Assembly: GCF_017833255.1 (NCBI RefSeq)
Contig: NZ_JAFIBU010000001.1
Span: forward strand, 3,260,001-3,324,000
Direction of reading: 5' to 3'
Origin: Paenibacillus sp. PvR098
GTDB lineage: Bacteria; Bacillota; Bacilli; Paenibacillales; NBRC-103111
Length of the DNA: 64,000 nt
Within the stretch, counting starts at the first letter, position 1, and each line of letters opens with the position of its first letter. Below, in pieces: positions 61,231-64,000 of the stretch. A program made the position numbers and the translations under genes. The notes beneath the pieces are model-generated. The model was given only the letters and a program-made list of their open reading frames with translations, had not been told where the DNA came from and did not search any database.

Positions 61231-62940
61231 ATGATGAATTCTCAAACGCGAGTGCAGGAGCAATATGAGCTTTGGTTAAACGACGAGGCTATCGACGCAG
61301 CGACGAAAGAAGAGCTTCTCTCGATTTCGAGTGACCCGAAGGAAGTGGAGGATCGGTTTTACCGCGACCTGGAATTCGGTACCGGAGGGCTTCGGGGCGT
61401 TATCGGAGCGGGAACGAACCGGATGAACGCTTATACGGTGGCCCGGGCGACGCAAGGGCTAGCTCAGTTTCTGTTGAAATCAGGCAAGGAAGCTCCGTCT
61501 GCTGTCATTGCCTACGATTCACGGAATCAATCTCCCGAATTCGCACTCGAAACCGCTAAGGTACTAGCAGGTAACGGAATTAAGGCTTATCTATTTGAGT
61601 CGCTTCGTACTACACCGGAGCTCTCTTTTGCCGTACGTTATTTGAACGCCGATGCGGGAGTCGTCATTACGGCCAGTCATAATCCACCTGAATACAACGG
61701 ATATAAAGTATATGGGAACGACGGAGGGCAGCTTGTTCCGGACCAGGCGGAGCAGGTGATTGCGGAAGTTCGAAGCGTAGCGTCGTTTGCCGATGTCCGA
61801 AGAAGCTCGCGAGCGGATGCAGAGAGAGCCGGACTGCTGGAATGGATCGGAGAAGTGGTGGACGAAGAGTATATTCGAGCCGTTACAGCAGTTAGCCTTA
61901 ACTCAGAGCTGGTAAGCCAAATGAGTGATGATTTCCGCATCATCTATACACCGCTGCACGGTGCGGGAAACCTGTCCGTACGTGCAGCCCTTGGAGCCAT
62001 TGGCTTTGAACAAGTCCATGTGGTGGCCGAACAGGAGAAGCCGGACGCGAATTTCTCGACGGTAAAATCGCCGAACCCGGAGGAACGGGAAGCTTTCACG
62101 CTAGCTATTGCCGAAGGAAAGAAGATTGACGCCGACATTCTGATCGGTACGGACCCGGATTGTGACCGAATGGGTGCAGTGGTTAAGGACGCGAGCGGAG
62201 AATACTTCGTTCTTAGCGGCAACCAATCGGGTGCAATTATGGTTGATTACCTGCTCGGCAGCTTGCAGGAGCGGGGAGAGCTGCATGCGGATGGCGTGGT
62301 CATCAAAACAATCGTCACGAGCGAGATGGGTGCGGTCATTGCGCAGCATTACGGAGTCAAGGTACTCAATACACTGACCGGGTTTAAATATATCGGTGAG
62401 AAAATGACGCAGTTTGAACATAACGGAGAGGCGAAATTCTTGTTTGGCTACGAAGAAAGCTACGGTTATTTGGCCGGTACCTATGCTCGCGACAAGGATG
62501 CTGTCATCGCCTCCATGCTGATATGCGAAGCTGCAGCCTATTACAAAAGCAAAGGCAAGACGCTGTATGATGTGCTTCAAGAACTGTATAAACGGCATGG
62601 TTACTTCATGGAAAAGCTGGAATCGCGCACGCTCAAAGGCAAGGATGGCGTTGAGAAGATTCAAGGCATCATGGAAGATTGGCGGAAACAGCCGCCTGTA
62701 GAGCTGAACAGACTGCGCGTGACCAAGGTGGAGGATTTCTCGCTAGGCTTGTACGGGCTGCCTGTAGAGAACGTGCTCAAGTATACTTTGGAGGACGATT
62801 CGTGGTTCTGCCTTCGGCCGTCTGGCACGGAGCCTAAAATCAAAGTTTACTTCGCCGTCCGAGGCAGCTCTGCGCAGGCTGCCTCCGATGCGATCGATAT
62901 GCTTGTTCAAACCGTCATGTCCCGTGTGGACCATAACTAA
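61231..62940 (+). CDS. pgcA: phospho-alpha-glucomutase / phosphohexomutase
   Basis: Interconverts glucose 1- and 6-phosphate, feeding UDP-glucose and wall glycans. 569 residues, four domains: phosphoserine loop TASHNPPEYNGYK, metal loop GTDPDCDRMG, sugar loop GYEESYGYL and phosphate loop RPSGTEPKIKVY. ggaggagacgg precedes a double ATG (61231/61234). Confidence 0.95.
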   Translation: MMNSQTRVQEQYELWLNDEAIDAATKEELLSISSDPKEVEDRFYRDLEFGTGGLRGVIGAGTNRMNAYTVARATQGLAQFLLKSGKEAPSAVIAYDSRNQSPEFALETAKVLAGNGIKAYLFESLRTTPELSFAVRYLNADAGVVITASHNPPEYNGYKVYGNDGGQLVPDQAEQVIAEVRSVASFADVRRSSRADAERAGLLEWIGEVVDEEYIRAVTAVSLNSELVSQMSDDFRIIYTPLHGAGNLSVRAALGAIGFEQVHVVAEQEKPDANFSTVKSPNPEEREAFTLAIAEGKKIDADILIGTDPDCDRMGAVVKDASGEYFVLSGNQSGAIMVDYLLGSLQERGELHADGVVIKTIVTSEMGAVIAQHYGVKVLNTLTGFKYIGEKMTQFEHNGEAKFLFGYEESYGYLAGTYARDKDAVIASMLICEAAAYYKSKGKTLYDVLQELYKRHGYFMEKLESRTLKGKDGVEKIQGIMEDWRKQPPVELNRLRVTKVEDFSLGLYGLPVENVLKYTLEDDSWFCLRPSGTEPKIKVYFAVRGSSAQAASDAIDMLVQTVMSRVDHN

Positions 62941-62958
62941 CCTTGGGAGCTGACAGCA

Positions 62959-64000
62959 TTGAAAGAAAGCTACACGAAGTGGAATCAATTGGCGCTTAAA
63001 GGACTGTGGTGGCTGGTCATTCTCGGGATGCTGGCCTCCATTCCCATAGCTTATGAACGTCATCAAACGGAGCAGCAGTCCGGGCGCAAGGTCGAGTTTG
63101 CCATGGATTATCGCGACTTGCTCGAAATTTCCGATACCCAGACGGACCCGCGTAAATTCGTGAGTGAACAGCTTCTCAAGCTGAAGCAGCATGGCGTGGG
63201 AAGTATGGCTGTATACGAGTCGACATTGAATGAGCTGAGGCTCAGCCGGCGTATCGAGGTGTTCTCGTCTCGCGATGCAACCGCACTAATGCAAGCTCCG
63301 TTCTCCCCAGGTGAGAACTTCACGTATATTTTGTTCACGGAGACGGATTCGCAGCGTCGGCTTCAGCCGCTCATTGAGCGAACATTCCATGATTTGGGTG
63401 TAAGGACCAAGCCTTGGAGCTTCAAGAATCAGCCTGGTATGGTCATTGAGATGGCCATGGATGAGGCGATGCTCAAAACGATGGACCCTGATCCCATTAC
63501 GCTTCAGATGCTGAAGGACGAGGGTTTTTCAATCGTCGTTCGCATGTCGAACCGTCGGCCGTTCAACACGAACCAGATGGACGCTCTGCTTGCGGAGTTG
63601 CGGAAATCCGGCGTCAAGCGGTTTATTGTGGATGGGGAGACCGTACCGGGGTTCATCAGCGAGAAAGACACGACGAATTTAGACAAGATGGGCGAGCTGA
63701 TGCGTAAGCACCGGATAGGGCTTGCAGTCATCGAGCTGCAGAAAACGCAGCAACAAGGCTTTGCCGGCTTGGCTAAACGAATTCAACACAATGTGGTAAG
63801 GCTCCATTCTTATACGGAGAACGACGCTCAGAAGCTGACGGAGAACTTGTCTGAAGAAGAGTTGAAGGGACGCATACAGGGCGTATCAGATCGCTTCGTT
63901 CTCGCTGTTAAAGACCGCAACATTCGGATGGTGTTCTTGAATGCCCGCGCGGTCAAAAACATGGATAAAGGCCAAATTCTGCACCCGCTGGATTCCATTT
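62959..64000 (+). CDS. DUF5693-type membrane protein (3' end outside window)
   Basis: A frame open from TTG 62959 to the window end (347 codons, no stop), after gggag with nine nt spacing. One N-terminal membrane helix (about residues 15-32) is followed by a large outside domain. That domain contains LLKLKQHGVGSMAVYESTLNEL-like segments, a TIM-barrel-like pattern (FSIVVRMSNRRP, KRFIVDGE) and many charged residues. The pattern matches large multi-helix proteins of this family in Paenibacillus, often near csaB. The function is unknown. It lies 18 nt after pgcA. Confidence 0.75.
   Translation, partial: MKESYTKWNQLALKGLWWLVILGMLASIPIAYERHQTEQQSGRKVEFAMDYRDLLEISDTQTDPRKFVSEQLLKLKQHGVGSMAVYESTLNELRLSRRIEVFSSRDATALMQAPFSPGENFTYILFTETDSQRRLQPLIERTFHDLGVRTKPWSFKNQPGMVIEMAMDEAMLKTMDPDPITLQMLKDEGFSIVVRMSNRRPFNTNQMDALLAELRKSGVKRFIVDGETVPGFISEKDTTNLDKMGELMRKHRIGLAVIELQKTQQQGFAGLAKRIQHNVVRLHSYTENDAQKLTENLSEEELKGRIQGVSDRFVLAVKDRNIRMVFLNARAVKNMDKGQILHPLDSI

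Overview
The window reads as a stretch of chromosome from a spore-forming, flagellated, respiring Firmicute of the Paenibacillaceae, most likely Paenibacillus or a close relative. The support is gene content and order: SpoIIR, SpoIID, SpoIIQ, SpoIIID and an SspP-like spore protein, a surface subtilase with three SLH repeats, PdxS/PdxT, Mbl-FlhO-FlhP, and an 11-subunit Nuo complex. There are no insertion sequences, phage blocks or CRISPR arrays. Almost everything is on the plus strand.

Layout. 1-3317: the end of an rRNA operon (16S-23S spacer, 23S, 5S, terminator). 3372-9427: guaB, dacA, pdxS-pdxT-serS, tRNA-Ser. 9428-14402: small proteins including an SspP-like gene that is too short for usual ORF calling, a minus-strand helD, map, a 52-codon minus-strand gene and tRNA-Arg. 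14427-17401: a translationally coupled four-gene unit (ECF sigma factor, zinc anti-sigma factor, triple-TM2 membrane protein, LiaF-like membrane protein). 17584-19943: tadA (minus), a cluster of DnaA boxes, a PilZ protein and an amidase. 20098-31352: ychF, prfA-prmC, spoIIR, ywlC, mntP, ywlE, then rpiB-ywlG-glyA behind a ZTP-type riboswitch, upp and wecB. 31471-38935: the complete ATP synthase operon. 38959-49550: nuoABCDHIJKLMN without nuoEFG. 49626-64000: S8-SLH protease, a YwzB-like protein, murA, spoIID, spoIIQ, spoIIID, mbl, flhO, flhP, a small EpuA-like protein, a CDP-alcohol phosphatidyltransferase, fabZ, a phosphoglucomutase and the start of a DUF5693-type membrane protein.

How the genes work together. 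The middle 18 kb is a bioenergetics block in which Nuo builds a proton gradient and FoF1 spends it. Around it lie translation (serS, two tRNAs, prfA, prmC, map, tadA, ychF), cell envelope (dacA, murA, mbl, wecB, pgcA, fabZ) and sporulation genes. Forespore-to-mother-cell signalling (spoIIR) carries a sigma-F-like promoter. The engulfment and mother-cell genes spoIID and spoIIID carry sigma-E-like promoters.

The least explained parts are the four-gene ECF operon, whose sigma gene has its best ribosome binding site in front of an ATT codon; a hairpin at 14215-14254 that can be a terminator on one strand and a ribosome-site lock on the other; the DnaA-box cluster; a 39-bp-period tandem palindrome between atpD and atpC; and a nested foldable element between spoIIID and mbl. 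All functional statements come from reading motifs and gene order; no database search was run.
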